This document shows positions 20,302 through 29,924 of a stretch of DNA of 64,000 nucleotides, in pieces. The first letter of the stretch is position 1; each line of letters starts with the position of its first letter. The translations under genes were made by a program, and so were the position numbers. Origin of the DNA: Kordiimonas aestuarii (GTDB taxonomy: Bacteria; Pseudomonadota; Alphaproteobacteria; Sphingomonadales; Kordiimonadaceae); NCBI RefSeq assembly GCF_025574465.1, contig NZ_JAOBPP010000008.1:1-64000 (forward strand). Reading direction: 5' to 3'. The notes beneath the pieces are model-generated. The model was not told the DNA's origin. It did no database searches and worked only from the letters and a program-made list of their open reading frames with translations.

Positions 20302-20667
20302 TTACCGGTTGAGGATTGCATTCTTCAGTTCAAGGACAGCGCTCATGATGTCATTAACCAGCGGGCGAGCCACGTCAAGCTCCACGAGCGAGCTTTCAAG
20401 GTGCGCACTCACAGCGTCAAAGTGCGCTTCCCCCAGGCCATGCTTGCGCACAAGGTCTCGGTGGCTCATCCGCATATAACTATCTGCACCCACACTTTCG
20501 CCTTTCAAAAGCGTGATCAGGAACCAGCGCTGTTTACGGTTGAAATCATCTTCGGAAATATTGTCGAAAAAGGGCGACAACAGAGGGTCCGCAAATATCT
20601 TCGCGTGAAAAAGTGTAACCGCCTCGTTCACCGCTGGCTCACCACCGATTTTTTCAAAAATGCTCAT
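20302..20667 (-). CDS. Group I truncated haemoglobin
   Basis: The 121-residue protein has the 2-on-2 globin fold signature: MSIFEKIGGEPAVNEAVTLFHAKIFADP at the start, FF followed by KQRWFLITLLKG, and the haem-ligating His69 in MRMSHRDLV followed by GLGEAHFDAVSAHL. Such globins bind O2 or NO and often protect against nitrosative stress. The ATG at 20667 is preferred over a TTG two codons upstream because homologues begin near MS-x-Y/F-EKIGG. A 12-bp AT palindrome lies upstream at 20720-20731. Flanked by two serine hydrolases, with no obvious functional link. Confidence 0.93.
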   Translation of the reverse strand: MSIFEKIGGEPAVNEAVTLFHAKIFADPLLSPFFDNISEDDFNRKQRWFLITLLKGESVGADSYMRMSHRDLVRKHGLGEAHFDAVSAHLESSLVELDVARPLVNDIMSAVLELKNAILNR

Positions 20668-20719
20668 TACCAAACACCAACTATGAATTTCTGCCTTCGG
20701 CGCGGCAACCTACCGTGAG

Positions 20720-20731
20720 AATATTAATATT
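20720..20731. promoter_or_regulatory. AT palindrome upstream of the truncated haemoglobin gene
   Basis: AATATTAATATT is a perfect palindrome about 53 bases upstream of the globin start, extended imperfectly to AGAATATTAATATTTTCT. It is a possible promoter or NO-responsive operator, but it does not clearly match a known consensus. Confidence 0.3.
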
Positions 20732-20748
20732 TTCTAGCCGCCAGGCTG

Positions 20749-21921
20749 CTATTTGTCTGCCAGGGTCGCATATTCCCACGTCCACGGTAAACCTGTGTTC
20801 CCCAGGACGGCTTCAAAAATCTGCGGGAAAATCAAGTCGCCTTTTGCTGTGTTCGACATCAGGAGCACACAGCGCTTCTTGCCCGGCAGACAGACAAGCA
20901 GATTGTCCGTTTTCTCGTTATGCCCCCCTTTGACGAAGCCTCGTCCCTGCGGGCCGTCCCAGTTGACGGTACCCACCCCCGCCGCAAGATTGATGACGCG
21001 GTTGGCTGCATAAGGAACGGGGTCCAATGTTGGAAACTGATGGCGGGATTCAATGGGAAATCCTGCCCCAACCAGTTCATTGAATTCATCTTCACCGAGA
21101 AGTTTGCCGCTCATAAGGGCCGCCACCCAGCGCGACAGGTCATGCAAAGTTGTATCCATCGAGCCGGCCGCTCGCACATTTGACTGCATGTTGTGGCGCA
21201 GATTCTCACCCTGCGCATTATAACCATGGGCAAAATTGGGCTGAAAATCATCCCGCCACACAAGGCTTGTGCGGCTCATGCCAAGTGGGTCAAAAAACCG
21301 CGTCTGAAGCGCTGCGCCGGTCTTCAGGCCTGTTGCCTCTTCGACAACCAGTTGGGCGATATAATAACCCTCGCCCGAGTAGCCGTAGCGTTCGTTTGGG
21401 TCAAAGAAGAACTTCAGCTTTGCGTCACGCTTGAAGACGCCCTCTGGCGTAAAAAACCTGTAGTTTGGTAACCCCGTGGTGTGCGACAGCAACATGCGAA
21501 GTGTCAGCTTTTGCCAGCGCGGGTCACCCTCCAGATCGGAATAGTCTTCAAGGATCGACTCCCCGGCGTATGCCGGTAGCGGCTTCCTCAGATACTGCCC
21601 GATCGGCCGGTCAAGGTCCAGCTTCCCCTCACCCACTAACTGCAACACGTAAACAGAGAAGATAAGCTTGGTGAGGGACGCAGCATACATAACCGTATCT
21701 TCATTGAGACGCTGACCTTCTTCCACTTTTGCGTAGCCATAGGTCTTGCTTTGCCGCACTTCCCCATTCTCGATGAGCACAAAGGCAAGACCGGGCACCT
21801 CGTGCTCTTTCATCAGGCTATTGATAAGGGTATCGGTTTCCTGCGGCACCGGCTCCGCACAAGCCATCGTCGAGAAGCCCATCAATGTGGCGCCGGCAAT
21901 CAGTGTTTTTATCGTTTTCAT
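20749..21921 (-). CDS. Beta-lactamase-fold serine hydrolase
   Basis: The 390-residue periplasmic protein has a Sec signal (MKTIKTLIAGATLMGFSTMACAEP) and a class C beta-lactamase-type domain. SxxK is SLTK in YAASLTKLIFSVYVL; YxN is represented by YSGEGYYIAQLV (Tyr-Ser-Gly), and the terminal triad region is KGGHNEKTDN. The variant YSG argues for an esterase or peptidase-like role rather than classic beta-lactam hydrolysis. The start at 21921 follows AGGAGG at good spacing. Confidence 0.85.
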   Translation of the reverse strand: MKTIKTLIAGATLMGFSTMACAEPVPQETDTLINSLMKEHEVPGLAFVLIENGEVRQSKTYGYAKVEEGQRLNEDTVMYAASLTKLIFSVYVLQLVGEGKLDLDRPIGQYLRKPLPAYAGESILEDYSDLEGDPRWQKLTLRMLLSHTTGLPNYRFFTPEGVFKRDAKLKFFFDPNERYGYSGEGYYIAQLVVEEATGLKTGAALQTRFFDPLGMSRTSLVWRDDFQPNFAHGYNAQGENLRHNMQSNVRAAGSMDTTLHDLSRWVAALMSGKLLGEDEFNELVGAGFPIESRHQFPTLDPVPYAANRVINLAAGVGTVNWDGPQGRGFVKGGHNEKTDNLLVCLPGKKRCVLLMSNTAKGDLIFPQIFEAVLGNTGLPWTWEYATLADK

Positions 21922-22008
21922 AATATCCTCCTGTCGTTTGGCACCCAAAGTCTTGGGAAGTCATGTCAGGCATACAAGGTGAATAATGAAGAATATGGAT
22001 CGGATAAC

Positions 22009-22036
22009 AAAAAACCCGGCCATCTCGGCCGGGTTT
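22009..22036 (-). terminator. Intrinsic terminator of the pyrophosphatase gene
   Basis: On the minus strand AAACCCGGCC, loop GAGAT, GGCCGGGTTT, then further T residues. It lies 28 bases beyond the ppa stop codon. Confidence 0.88.
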
Positions 22037-22063
22037 CTCAAACACTGACAGCAACAGAAAACG

Positions 22064-22594
22064 TTACGCGTTTTTTTCCGCCTCAATACCTTTGGAGATC
22101 AGATCGGCAGCCACTTCGGGGCCTTCCCAACCTTTAATCTTCACCCACTTGCCACTTTCGAGGTCTTTATAGTGCTCGAAGAAGTGGGAAATCTGCTTGA
22201 GAAAAATCTCAGGCAATTCTTCATAGCTGTTCACGTCCTTGTAAAAAGGGTGCAGTTTGTCGACGGGAACCATGAGAAGTTTTTCATCCATGCCTGCCTC
22301 GTCTTCCATGATCAGAACACCAAGCGGACGGCAACGCACAACAGCGCCAGGCATGATTGGTGTACGGTTGGCAAGCAGCACGTCTACCGGATCGCCGTCA
22401 TCCGCCAATGTGTGCGGAATGAAGCCGTAGTTGCATGGGTACCGCATGCTGGTGTGCATGATACGGTCGACAAACAGTGCGCCCGATTCTTTATCCAGCT
22501 CATACTTCACCGGTTCAGTACCGGCAGGTACTTCGATGATGACATTCACGTCCCAAGGGGCGTTTTCGCCAACTGAGATTTTCTTGATATCCAT
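22064..22594 (-). CDS. ppa: Inorganic pyrophosphatase
   Basis: Family I soluble pyrophosphatase, which hydrolyses PPi to phosphate and so drives biosynthetic reactions. The 176-residue protein shows the substrate- and metal-binding signatures EVPAGTEPVKYELDKESGALFVDR, MRYPCNYGFIPHTLADDGDPVDVLL (with the DxDPxD-type metal cluster) and the closing KDLESGKWVKIKGWEG. The length is normal. A single-gene unit, with a terminator at 22009-22036. Confidence 0.97.
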   Translation of the reverse strand: MDIKKISVGENAPWDVNVIIEVPAGTEPVKYELDKESGALFVDRIMHTSMRYPCNYGFIPHTLADDGDPVDVLLANRTPIMPGAVVRCRPLGVLIMEDEAGMDEKLLMVPVDKLHPFYKDVNSYEELPEIFLKQISHFFEHYKDLESGKWVKIKGWEGPEVAADLISKGIEAEKNA

Positions 22595-22651
22595 GGATGT
22601 TGGTCCTTGGCCTAATGGTTGGGGAGATGCCCTCGCATCATATCCGCCGGG

Positions 22652-23590
22652 TCAGGCTGTGAGCTGCCCAAGAATGAGCGCCACAAAGACGATCCAGCCG
22701 AATGCGATGTTCGAGCGGAAAACTTTCAAACAGAGGCCAGCATCATCAATATTGACCCGAACCACCTGTGCACCGAGGTGAACACCCGCGAGCGCGATGC
22801 CGATGTAATAGATAAATCCAAGATTGGCAAGGCTTCCCGCGACAATCAGGCCAATTATAAAAAGACTGTAAAATACCAGAAGCGCCGGCTTGGTTTTTTG
22901 CCCCAGTGTAAGGGCGGTTGATTTCACGCCAATCAGCGCGTCGTCTTCCTTGTCCTGATGCGCATAAATGGTGTCATAACCAAGCGTCCAGAACAGCGCG
23001 CTGAAGTATAGCACCAGCGGCGCTGCGGACAATTCGCCCCGGATCGTAGCCCAGCCCATCAGCGCGCCCCAGTTGAAGGTCAGGCCAAGCCATGCCTGCG
23101 GCCAGCCGGTGATGCGTTTCATAAACGGATAGGCCGCCACCATCACCAGCGAACCGAGCCCCACCATGATCGCAAATGGCCCAAGTTGCAAGAGAACCGC
23201 AAGCCCGATCAGGCACTGTAATACAAGAAAAGCCCACGCACCCTTGAGGCTTACTTCACCGGCTGGGATTGGGCGGGTGCGGGTGCGGGCCACCGCTGCA
23301 TCGAAGTCGCGGTCAACGATATCGTTATATGTACAGCCAGCCCCGCGCATGGCTAACGCGCCAATACCAAAAATCGGCAGCAGATAAAGGTGGTAAAATG
23401 TGAAGCCTGCATCGGCCGCCAGCGCCAGTGACCACCAGCACGGCCACAGCAAAAGCCAGGCGCCCACCGGGCGGTCCATACGCGCCAGCTTCAGGTATGG
23501 ACGCCACGCCGCAGGCGCATGCCGGTACACCCAGCTGCCTTCAACGGCATCCGCGGTGACAACAACATCTTTCCGGGCTTTTTCAGACAT
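22652..23590 (-). CDS. ubiA: 4-hydroxybenzoate polyprenyltransferase
   Basis: This integral membrane prenyltransferase attaches the polyprenyl tail to 4-hydroxybenzoate in ubiquinone synthesis. The 312-residue protein carries the two aspartate-rich motifs, NDIVDRDFDAAVARTRTRPIPAG and the YDTIYAHQDKEDDALIGVKSTAL region. The N-terminal stretch PYLKLARMDRPVGAWLLLWPCWW is typical. ATG at 23590 is preferred; an in-frame extension upstream overlaps the divergent promoter region. Confidence 0.95.
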   Translation of the reverse strand: MSEKARKDVVVTADAVEGSWVYRHAPAAWRPYLKLARMDRPVGAWLLLWPCWWSLALAADAGFTFYHLYLLPIFGIGALAMRGAGCTYNDIVDRDFDAAVARTRTRPIPAGEVSLKGAWAFLVLQCLIGLAVLLQLGPFAIMVGLGSLVMVAAYPFMKRITGWPQAWLGLTFNWGALMGWATIRGELSAAPLVLYFSALFWTLGYDTIYAHQDKEDDALIGVKSTALTLGQKTKPALLVFYSLFIIGLIVAGSLANLGFIYYIGIALAGVHLGAQVVRVNIDDAGLCLKVFRSNIAFGWIVFVALILGQLTA

Positions 23591-23704
23591 GCCAATGGCG
23601 TTACGGCGTCCCGCACGGAGTGTCAAGAAAACTAGCACCCTATATCTTGCCTCTGCGGGCAAATCGTGGCTTTAGTGACAGCAAGAACAACCGAGGAGAT
23701 CATC

Positions 23705-24337
23705 GTGTTATTCGAACTATGGCTGTCATTTGCTGTCACCAGCGCCGTCCTTGTCGCCATGCCCGGACCGACGGTGATGATGGTGGTCAGCTTTGCCCTG
23801 ACAAAAGGCAAACGAGCGATTCCGGCGTCTGTCTTGGGTGTGTCGGCAGGTGATTTCACTGCTATGACGGTGTCCCTCATGGGCGCGGGCGCCCTGCTTG
23901 CAGCGAGCGCACTTTTATTCTCCGTCGTCAAATATATTGGTGCTGCCTATCTCATTTATCTTGGCGTCAAGATGTGGCGTAGCGCGAGCAAACCAGCGGC
24001 GCTTGAATTCGCTGCTGAAGAAATCGGGCAGGACCAGCATGTCTTCTGGCGCTGTTTTATCGTGACTGCGCTCAACCCCAAGGGCATCGTATTTTTCACC
24101 GCATTCCTGCCGCAGTTCATCAACCAGCACGAAACCTTGCTGCCGCAGTTCCTGATCCTGGAAGCCACATTTATCACCCTTGCCGGGCTGAACACCGTTA
24201 TGTGGGCGCTTGCAGCGGGCAGCCTGCGCAGTCGGTTTGCGCGCCCCGCTTTCCGCAAAACTGTGGAGCGCGCGAGCGGCGGTTTCCTCATCAGCGCAGG
24301 CTTATTGACGGCGATAAGTCGCCGCGCTGCGAGCTGA
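23705..24337 (+). CDS. LysE/RhtB-family amino-acid exporter
   Basis: This 210-residue inner-membrane exporter has about six hydrophobic segments. The LysE signature AMPGPTVMMVVSFALTKGKRAI follows the first helix, and the conserved NPKGIVFFTAFLPQFI block is present. Family members export amino acids or homoserine lactone-like compounds; the substrate cannot be told. The GTG at 23705 has GAGGAG 6 bases upstream, so an in-frame start at 23666 is unlikely. It is divergent from ubiA and 11 bases before the antiporter gene. Confidence 0.88.
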   Translation: MLFELWLSFAVTSAVLVAMPGPTVMMVVSFALTKGKRAIPASVLGVSAGDFTAMTVSLMGAGALLAASALLFSVVKYIGAAYLIYLGVKMWRSASKPAALEFAAEEIGQDQHVFWRCFIVTALNPKGIVFFTAFLPQFINQHETLLPQFLILEATFITLAGLNTVMWALAAGSLRSRFARPAFRKTVERASGGFLISAGLLTAISRRAAS

Positions 24338-24348
24338 CGGAGCAAGCC

Positions 24349-26052
24349 ATGCATCAGGACGCCATGCTGATAGAAATCCTTGCCCTTATGGCCGTTGCGG
24401 TTATTTCCGCCACGGTCTTCGGTCGACTTGGTTTTGGTGCGATCCTTGGCTACCTGGTGGGCGGTATGTTGATAGGCCCGTGGGGGCTTGGCCTGATCGA
24501 CAACCCCACACAAATCGCCCATCTCGGCGAATTCGGTGTAGTGTTCCTGCTGTTTCTCATCGGCATTGAGCTGAAACCCGCGCGTCTGTGGGTCATGCGG
24601 CGGCAGGTGTTTGGCCTAGGGTCTCTACAGCTTCTCGTCACGGGGGCTGTGCTCTCGTTTCTCGCCTATTATGCGCTACCGCTCGCGCCGGGCGCCGCCG
24701 CGCTTGTTGGCCTTGGACTCGCGCTTTCCAGCACGGCCTTTGGCATCCAGTTGCTGGCCGCTAAAAACCAGCTTTCCAGCCAATGGGGCCGTGCGGGCTT
24801 TTCAATCCTGTTACTGCAGGATTTGGCGGTCGTACCCCTTCTCGCACTTGTACCGCTGCTCGCCAGGGGCGAAGCCACCGTGGGGGCAAGCTTTGGCCTT
24901 GCGATCCTTGAAACCCTTGCAATCCTCGCCAGCGTGATCATCGCTGGCCGCATTGCCATCAACCCGCTGTTTCGCCTTGTCGCAGCCAATAAAACGCCTG
25001 AGGTCTTCACGGGCTTTGCCCTGTTGCTGGTCCTTGGCTTCGGCTGGTTCATGGACAGCATCGGGCTTTCCATGGCAATGGGCGCCTTCATCGCTGGCCT
25101 GTTGATGGCCGAAAGTGAGTTCCGCCATCAGGTTGAGGTGGATGTCATGCCGTTCCGGGGCTTGCTTCTTGGCCTCTTTTTCATGGCCGTTGGCATGGGC
25201 ATCAACTTTGGCACGCTTGCAACCCAGACATGGCTCATCCTTGGCATGCTGGCGACCCTGCTTATATTAAAAGCGCTCATCATCACCCTGCTGGTGCGAC
25301 TGATGGGCTATACGGTGCCCGAGGGCATCAAAGTTGGTGCACTGTTGGCGCAGGCCGGTGAATTTGGCTTTGTTCTATTCACCTACGCCAAACTTGAAGG
25401 CGTATTGACCGGGGAACTGGTGGAAACGCTGTCGGCTGTCATCGCGCTTTCGATGGCGGCGACGCCACTTCTGTTTGCTGGTGGCTTAAGGCTTTCACGC
25501 CGCCTGACGCACGATATCGCTGCGGCGGCACCAACACCGGAGGGGGCGGAGGGGAGCCGCAGGCAGGTCATCATCGCGGGTTTTGGCCGCGTGGGAGAGA
25601 CCATCGCACGCATCCTGGCGGACCTTGATATCCCCTTCACTGCTGTAGACCTTGACCCGGTACATGTAAAAAAAGCGCGGGAAGCAGGCTTTAACGCCAT
25701 TTATGGCGACGCCGCCCGGCCGGAGATCTTACGCGCCGTGGGGGCGAACGAGGCAGCGCTGCTTGTTATCACGCTTGATGACCCGAAGGCGGCAGAACGC
25801 ATGATTCTGAGCGCCCGGCGCGAATGCTCCACCCTGCCCACATATGTGCGCACCCACAACGCCTCTGCCGCCAAAGCTCTGCGCGCGCTTGGCGCCACTC
25901 ATACCGTGCCGGAAACGCTGGAGGCCAGCCTCAGCCTGGGCGCCGAGGTCGCCCGCGCCCTCAAGGCGGACGACGATGATATCCGCACCGTTATTAAGGT
26001 GCTGCGCTCCGACGACTACCGTGCACTTGTGCCTGGCGTGCCAGAGCAATAG
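24349..26052 (+). CDS. Kef-type monovalent cation:proton antiporter (CPA2)
   Basis: The 567-residue protein has about twelve membrane helices (residues 1-385) of the Na+/H+ exchanger fold, with the conserved GFGAILGYLVGGMLIGPWGLG and LALSSTAFGIQLL. A cytosolic RCK/TrkA-N nucleotide-binding domain follows (VIIAGFGRVGETIARILADLD, residues about 403-520). This is the KefB/KefC layout: K+ efflux coupled to H+ entry, gated by nucleotides or glutathione adducts. No kefF/kefG-type ancillary subunit is adjacent. The start ATG at 24349 follows ACGGAG; a longer in-frame version overlapping lysE is rejected. Confidence 0.92.
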   Translation: MHQDAMLIEILALMAVAVISATVFGRLGFGAILGYLVGGMLIGPWGLGLIDNPTQIAHLGEFGVVFLLFLIGIELKPARLWVMRRQVFGLGSLQLLVTGAVLSFLAYYALPLAPGAAALVGLGLALSSTAFGIQLLAAKNQLSSQWGRAGFSILLLQDLAVVPLLALVPLLARGEATVGASFGLAILETLAILASVIIAGRIAINPLFRLVAANKTPEVFTGFALLLVLGFGWFMDSIGLSMAMGAFIAGLLMAESEFRHQVEVDVMPFRGLLLGLFFMAVGMGINFGTLATQTWLILGMLATLLILKALIITLLVRLMGYTVPEGIKVGALLAQAGEFGFVLFTYAKLEGVLTGELVETLSAVIALSMAATPLLFAGGLRLSRRLTHDIAAAAPTPEGAEGSRRQVIIAGFGRVGETIARILADLDIPFTAVDLDPVHVKKAREAGFNAIYGDAARPEILRAVGANEAALLVITLDDPKAAERMILSARRECSTLPTYVRTHNASAAKALRALGATHTVPETLEASLSLGAEVARALKADDDDIRTVIKVLRSDDYRALVPGVPEQ

Positions 26053-26114
26053 CGCTGGAAATCTTTCGTATGTGCCCTAGTTCACAAGACGTATAAATCC
26101 ATCCGGGGGACAAC

Positions 26115-27797
26115 ATGACCACAGCCTTTGAAACCCATCAGGTGTTCAACCAACCACCCGCCTATGACGGGGTGGACCTTTACCGGAGCGATCTGCCGCT
26201 TGTGGCGGCGCTTCTGGGTGAGGGGGCAGACTGGGCAACGTCAGAGCTGTCAGCATTCGGAACAACCTTGGGGACCGAGTATCAATTCCATCAGGGGCAT
26301 TTGGCGAACAAGTTCCTGCCGGAGCTGAACACATTCGACCAACAGGGTTTCCGCGCTGACCGAGTGGATTTTCACCCCGCGTATCACCATTTTATGGTGC
26401 TTTCGAAAGAAGCTGGCATCCACTGCGGCGCGTTTGATCGCCTCGCCACTGATGACCGCCGCAAGCATCACGGTGTTGGCCCGGTGCGCGCGGCCAAACA
26501 CTATATGATGAGCCAGGTGGAAGCCGGCCACATCTGCCCCATCACCATGACCCACGCCGCCATCCCCGCGCTGATGAACCAGCCCGACCTGTTTGAAAGT
26601 CTCAAGGACAAATTGCTGTCGCGCTCCTACGACCGGCGCTTTATTCCCATCGCTGAGAAAACCGGTATCACGGTCGGCATGGGCATGACGGAAAAACAAG
26701 GCGGCACCGACGTGCGCGCCAATACCACAACAGCCAAGCCGCTAAAGAGGGGCGGCGCGGGCAAGCGCTACCTGATCACCGGGCACAAATGGTTCATGTC
26801 AGCCCCCATGTGTGACGCCTTCCTTGTGCTCGCGCAAACCGATGAACGCCTGTCAGTGTTTTATGTACCACGCTTCCGTGAAGACGGCAGTGTCAACGGG
26901 CTGAAATTCCAGCGCCTCAAAAACAAACTTGGCAATAAGTCGAACGCATCCTCCGAGGTGGAATTCCATGAGGCCGAGGGCGTCATGATCGGAGATGAAG
27001 GCCGAGGCATCGCGAATATCATGACCATGGCCAACTATACGCGGCTTGACTGCGCGCTAGGCAGCGCCGGGCTCATGCGGCAAGCCCTGAGCCGAGCAGT
27101 ACACCATGCCCGCCACCGTACCGTGTTCCAGCGTAAGCTGATCGACCAGCCGATGATGACGGCATTGCTGGCCGACATGAGCCTAGAGGTGACAGCCGCC
27201 ACGCACCTGTCGCTGCGCCTTGCGGGCTCCTACGAGCGTGCAGCCGAGAATGATGAGGACAGCGCCTATGCACGCCTCATGACACCCGTGACCAAATACT
27301 GGGTGACAAAACGTGGGCCAACACTTGCCTATGAGGCAATGGAGATCCACGGCGGCAACGGCTATGTGGAAGACGGCGTTCTGGCGCGCATTTACCGCGA
27401 ACTACCTGTAAACAGCATCTGGGAAGGTTCCGGCAGCGTTATGTGCCTCGACCTGATGCGGGTTGCCGCGCGGGAGCGCGACGCGTTTGAGGCTGGCATC
27501 CGCTGGCTTGGCGGTGGCATGGGCCACGCCCCGACGTTCGATAGCGCCTACAAGGAACTCGCAACGCTGCTATCCCGTGGCAGCTTCCCTGAAAGCCAAG
27601 GCCGCTGGCTGACCGAACGCATCGCCACTCTTGCTGCCGCCCGTCTGTTGATGGAACGTGCACCGGACCATGTTGCACACGCCTATATCGCCACCCGGCT
27701 GGATGGCAATGGACGCCACGGTGCCTATGGCAGCCTGCCCGACTTTGTTGACAGCCGCTTGATTATTGAGGAAACCGTTAGCCTTGATCACTCATAA
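26115..27797 (+). CDS. AidB-like acyl-CoA dehydrogenase
   Basis: The 560-residue flavoprotein has the long N-terminal extension typical of AidB (ETHQVFNQPPAYDGVDLYRSDLPL). It then shows acyl-CoA dehydrogenase blocks: GMGMTEKQGGTDVRANTT, the FAD region YLITGHKWFMSAPMCDAFLVLAQT and the C-terminal YEAMEIHGGNGYVEDGVLARIYRELPVNSIWEGSG. AidB is induced by alkylating agents in E. coli and binds DNA. The usual catalytic glutamate position carries Glu in WEGSG. A role in either alkylation response or branched acyl-CoA oxidation is possible. Confidence 0.9.
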   Translation: MTTAFETHQVFNQPPAYDGVDLYRSDLPLVAALLGEGADWATSELSAFGTTLGTEYQFHQGHLANKFLPELNTFDQQGFRADRVDFHPAYHHFMVLSKEAGIHCGAFDRLATDDRRKHHGVGPVRAAKHYMMSQVEAGHICPITMTHAAIPALMNQPDLFESLKDKLLSRSYDRRFIPIAEKTGITVGMGMTEKQGGTDVRANTTTAKPLKRGGAGKRYLITGHKWFMSAPMCDAFLVLAQTDERLSVFYVPRFREDGSVNGLKFQRLKNKLGNKSNASSEVEFHEAEGVMIGDEGRGIANIMTMANYTRLDCALGSAGLMRQALSRAVHHARHRTVFQRKLIDQPMMTALLADMSLEVTAATHLSLRLAGSYERAAENDEDSAYARLMTPVTKYWVTKRGPTLAYEAMEIHGGNGYVEDGVLARIYRELPVNSIWEGSGSVMCLDLMRVAARERDAFEAGIRWLGGGMGHAPTFDSAYKELATLLSRGSFPESQGRWLTERIATLAAARLLMERAPDHVAHAYIATRLDGNGRHGAYGSLPDFVDSRLIIEETVSLDHS

Positions 27798-27811
27798 GGC
27801 AAAGGCGGCAC

Positions 27812-28291
27812 ATGACAGTATCCATCGAGCAAATGACGGACATTGACCTGCCCGGCATTCTTGCGCTCAATAACCTGCACCAGAAGGAAACATCTTTCCT
27901 TGAGCCAGAGGACCTTAACTGGTTGGTGGCTAATGCCTATTATGCGCGCGGGGTGGCACCAGCAAAAGCTTTTCTGATCGGCTTTGACCAGGACGGCGCC
28001 TATAAAAGCCCCAACTTTGTGTGGTTCAAAGAGCGGTATGAGCGTTTCGCCTATATCGACCGCATTATCACTGCCGCAGAGGCACGCGGCCAGGGCCTCG
28101 CCCGCGCCCTGTACGAAGACCTGTTCGCCACCGCCAAGGCGAACGGCTACAACGTGGTGGGGTGCGAAGTAAACCAGAATCCGCCCAACCCGGGATCTGA
28201 CGCCTTCCACGCCAAGCTAGGGTTTGAAACTGTAGGCACCGCTACGCTTGCGAACGGCAAGACCGTGCGGTACCTGACAAAGACCCTGTAG
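27812..28291 (+). CDS. GNAT-family N-acetyltransferase
   Basis: This 159-residue single-domain acetyltransferase contains the acetyl-CoA-binding motif A, RIITAAEARGQGLARALYEDLFATA. It ends with a typical beta-strand (NAKLGFETVGTATLANGK-like). The substrate is unknown. It lies 14 bases after the acyl-CoA dehydrogenase and 20 bases before rsmE, so these three may be co-transcribed. Confidence 0.85.
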   Translation: MTVSIEQMTDIDLPGILALNNLHQKETSFLEPEDLNWLVANAYYARGVAPAKAFLIGFDQDGAYKSPNFVWFKERYERFAYIDRIITAAEARGQGLARALYEDLFATAKANGYNVVGCEVNQNPPNPGSDAFHAKLGFETVGTATLANGKTVRYLTKTL

Positions 28292-28311
28292 TTTTACTGA
28301 AGGACCCGGTC

Positions 28312-29055
28312 ATGGCCAAAAAGATCCAGCACCGCCTGTTCATTGAAAATAGCCTGCCCGGCAGTGGCATTATCGCGCTGGGGCAAGAGCAAAGCCACTA
28401 TCTTGCCAACGTGATGCGCGCGAATGTGGGCACCGCTGTCGCGCTTTTTAACGGTAAGGACGGTGAATGGGCGGCAGAGATCATCGACGTCAAAAAACGG
28501 GAAGTCACCCTGAAGGTGAATGACAAGGCCCGTGAGCAAACCGCCGAACCTGACCTGTGGCTGGCCTTCGCCCCCATCAAGAAGGCCCGGCTGGACTTCA
28601 TGGCCCAGAAGGCAACCGAACTGGGCGTCAGCCACCTGATCCCGGTTTATACCCGCCGCACCATTGTCGACCGGGTAAAAACCGACCGCCTGCGCGCCAA
28701 TGCCGCTGAAGCCGCCGAGCAGTGCGAGCGCCTGAACGTACCCACATCAGATGAACCTATCAAACTGGAAAAGCTGCTGGCCAACTGGCCGGAAGACCGC
28801 ATGATCATGTTCTGCGACGAAGACCTGTCAGGGGGCAGTGCCCACACAGCGCTTGCACAGACCGACAGCAAGGAAAACCCCAAGCCATGGGCCATCCTCA
28901 TCGGCCCCGAAGGTGGTTTTGACGACGACGAACGCCGCATGATCCGCGCACACCAAAACACCGTTGTCGTCTCGCTGGGGCCTCGTGTGTTACGCGCTGA
29001 CACCGCTGCCATGGCCGCTATCAGCTTGTGGCAATCCGCACTCGGCGACTGGTGA
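28312..29055 (+). CDS. rsmE: 16S rRNA m3U1498 methyltransferase
   Basis: RsmE methylates N3 of U1498 in 16S rRNA using S-adenosylmethionine. The 247-residue SPOUT-class protein has an N-terminal PUA-like domain (HRLFIENSLPGSGIIALGQEQSHYLANVMR) and the knotted C-terminal domain. The SAM-binding motif is AILIGPEGGFDDDERRMI, followed by SLGPRVLRADTAAMAAI. The length is normal. Confidence 0.95.
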   Translation: MAKKIQHRLFIENSLPGSGIIALGQEQSHYLANVMRANVGTAVALFNGKDGEWAAEIIDVKKREVTLKVNDKAREQTAEPDLWLAFAPIKKARLDFMAQKATELGVSHLIPVYTRRTIVDRVKTDRLRANAAEAAEQCERLNVPTSDEPIKLEKLLANWPEDRMIMFCDEDLSGGSAHTALAQTDSKENPKPWAILIGPEGGFDDDERRMIRAHQNTVVVSLGPRVLRADTAAMAAISLWQSALGDW

Positions 29056-29263
29056 TCCACGTTTCCAACAAACAGTAACAACTCAAACAAATTAATTCGC
29101 AATAAAATTTCAAAGTAGATTAATATGCTTTTTATAGCGATTATATTAGTTTTGTAATCCTAAAAAACGAACCTGAAAACGCAACTTCGCAAACAATTAT
29201 CAGCCATATATTGGTATAGTGTTCCTCAATTAAGATCAAACCTGGCACAGAGGAACTGCATCG

Positions 29264-29803
29264 ATGGCAATGGATGGAACAGCTCTCTTTCACGGACCAC
29301 AAAGCCTGTCGCGCCTGATTAGCGAGACGGACGTGATGACCCGTACCGTGGGCTCAAGCCTTTGCCTGTCAGCGACCGAAAGCCTCATGCGCCTTGCACT
29401 GCCCTACATTGACGTTGAAAAGCTGGTTGACGTGGATGCCAATGAGCGCGGTTATGCGCGCAAGCTTCTGTACACACACCCACAAGGGCTTTTCAGCGTG
29501 CTGGCGCTGCGCTGGATGCCAGGCGCCTGCACACCTGTGCATGGACACAATGCCTGGGGCTGTGTTGGGGTGGTTGATGGTGAGATCGGCTGCGAAACAT
29601 ATAAGACAGATTGCAACTGTGAAGCGGTTGAAAGCACGGGTGTCATTCGCGCTGGCAAAGGCGCCGTGGCGTCCGTGGACCCCAACCCTTGCGGTATCCA
29701 TAGATTATTTAACCCGACCGATAGAATTTCTCACACACTGCATATTTACGGCATGGACCTGTCTGAAAACCCTTGCGCCATCAACGTTCCGTACCAGCAT
29801 TAA
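29264..29803 (+). CDS. Cysteine-dioxygenase-like cupin
   Basis: This 179-residue protein belongs to the cysteine dioxygenase family of non-haem iron cupins that oxidise thiols (cysteine or 3-mercaptopropionate) to sulphinic acids. The first cupin motif TPVHGHNAWGCVGVVDGEIGCETYK supplies two histidines. The second motif contains CGIHRLFNPTDRISHTLHIYG with the third histidine. A 208-base AT-rich gap precedes it, with no gene seen in it. GAGGA lies 9 bases before ATG 29264. It is followed, 121 bases on, by gshA, which also consumes cysteine. Confidence 0.8.
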   Translation: MAMDGTALFHGPQSLSRLISETDVMTRTVGSSLCLSATESLMRLALPYIDVEKLVDVDANERGYARKLLYTHPQGLFSVLALRWMPGACTPVHGHNAWGCVGVVDGEIGCETYKTDCNCEAVESTGVIRAGKGAVASVDPNPCGIHRLFNPTDRISHTLHIYGMDLSENPCAINVPYQH

Positions 29804-29924
29804 CCGTCGGCAAGCCACCTTGATGCGCCTCACCATCGCGTGAAGGTGCTTTACATATCTTGATTGCCCCTTATGTACGCCTTACTTGTTGATCATAAGG
29901 TTAAGGTTCAGGGACCCATCATTT

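Noticed and set aside
18424..21921. The two beta-lactamase-fold genes as antibiotic resistance genes
   Set aside because: Their motifs fit the wider serine hydrolase or esterase group, one has YSG rather than YxN, and no resistance context is present.
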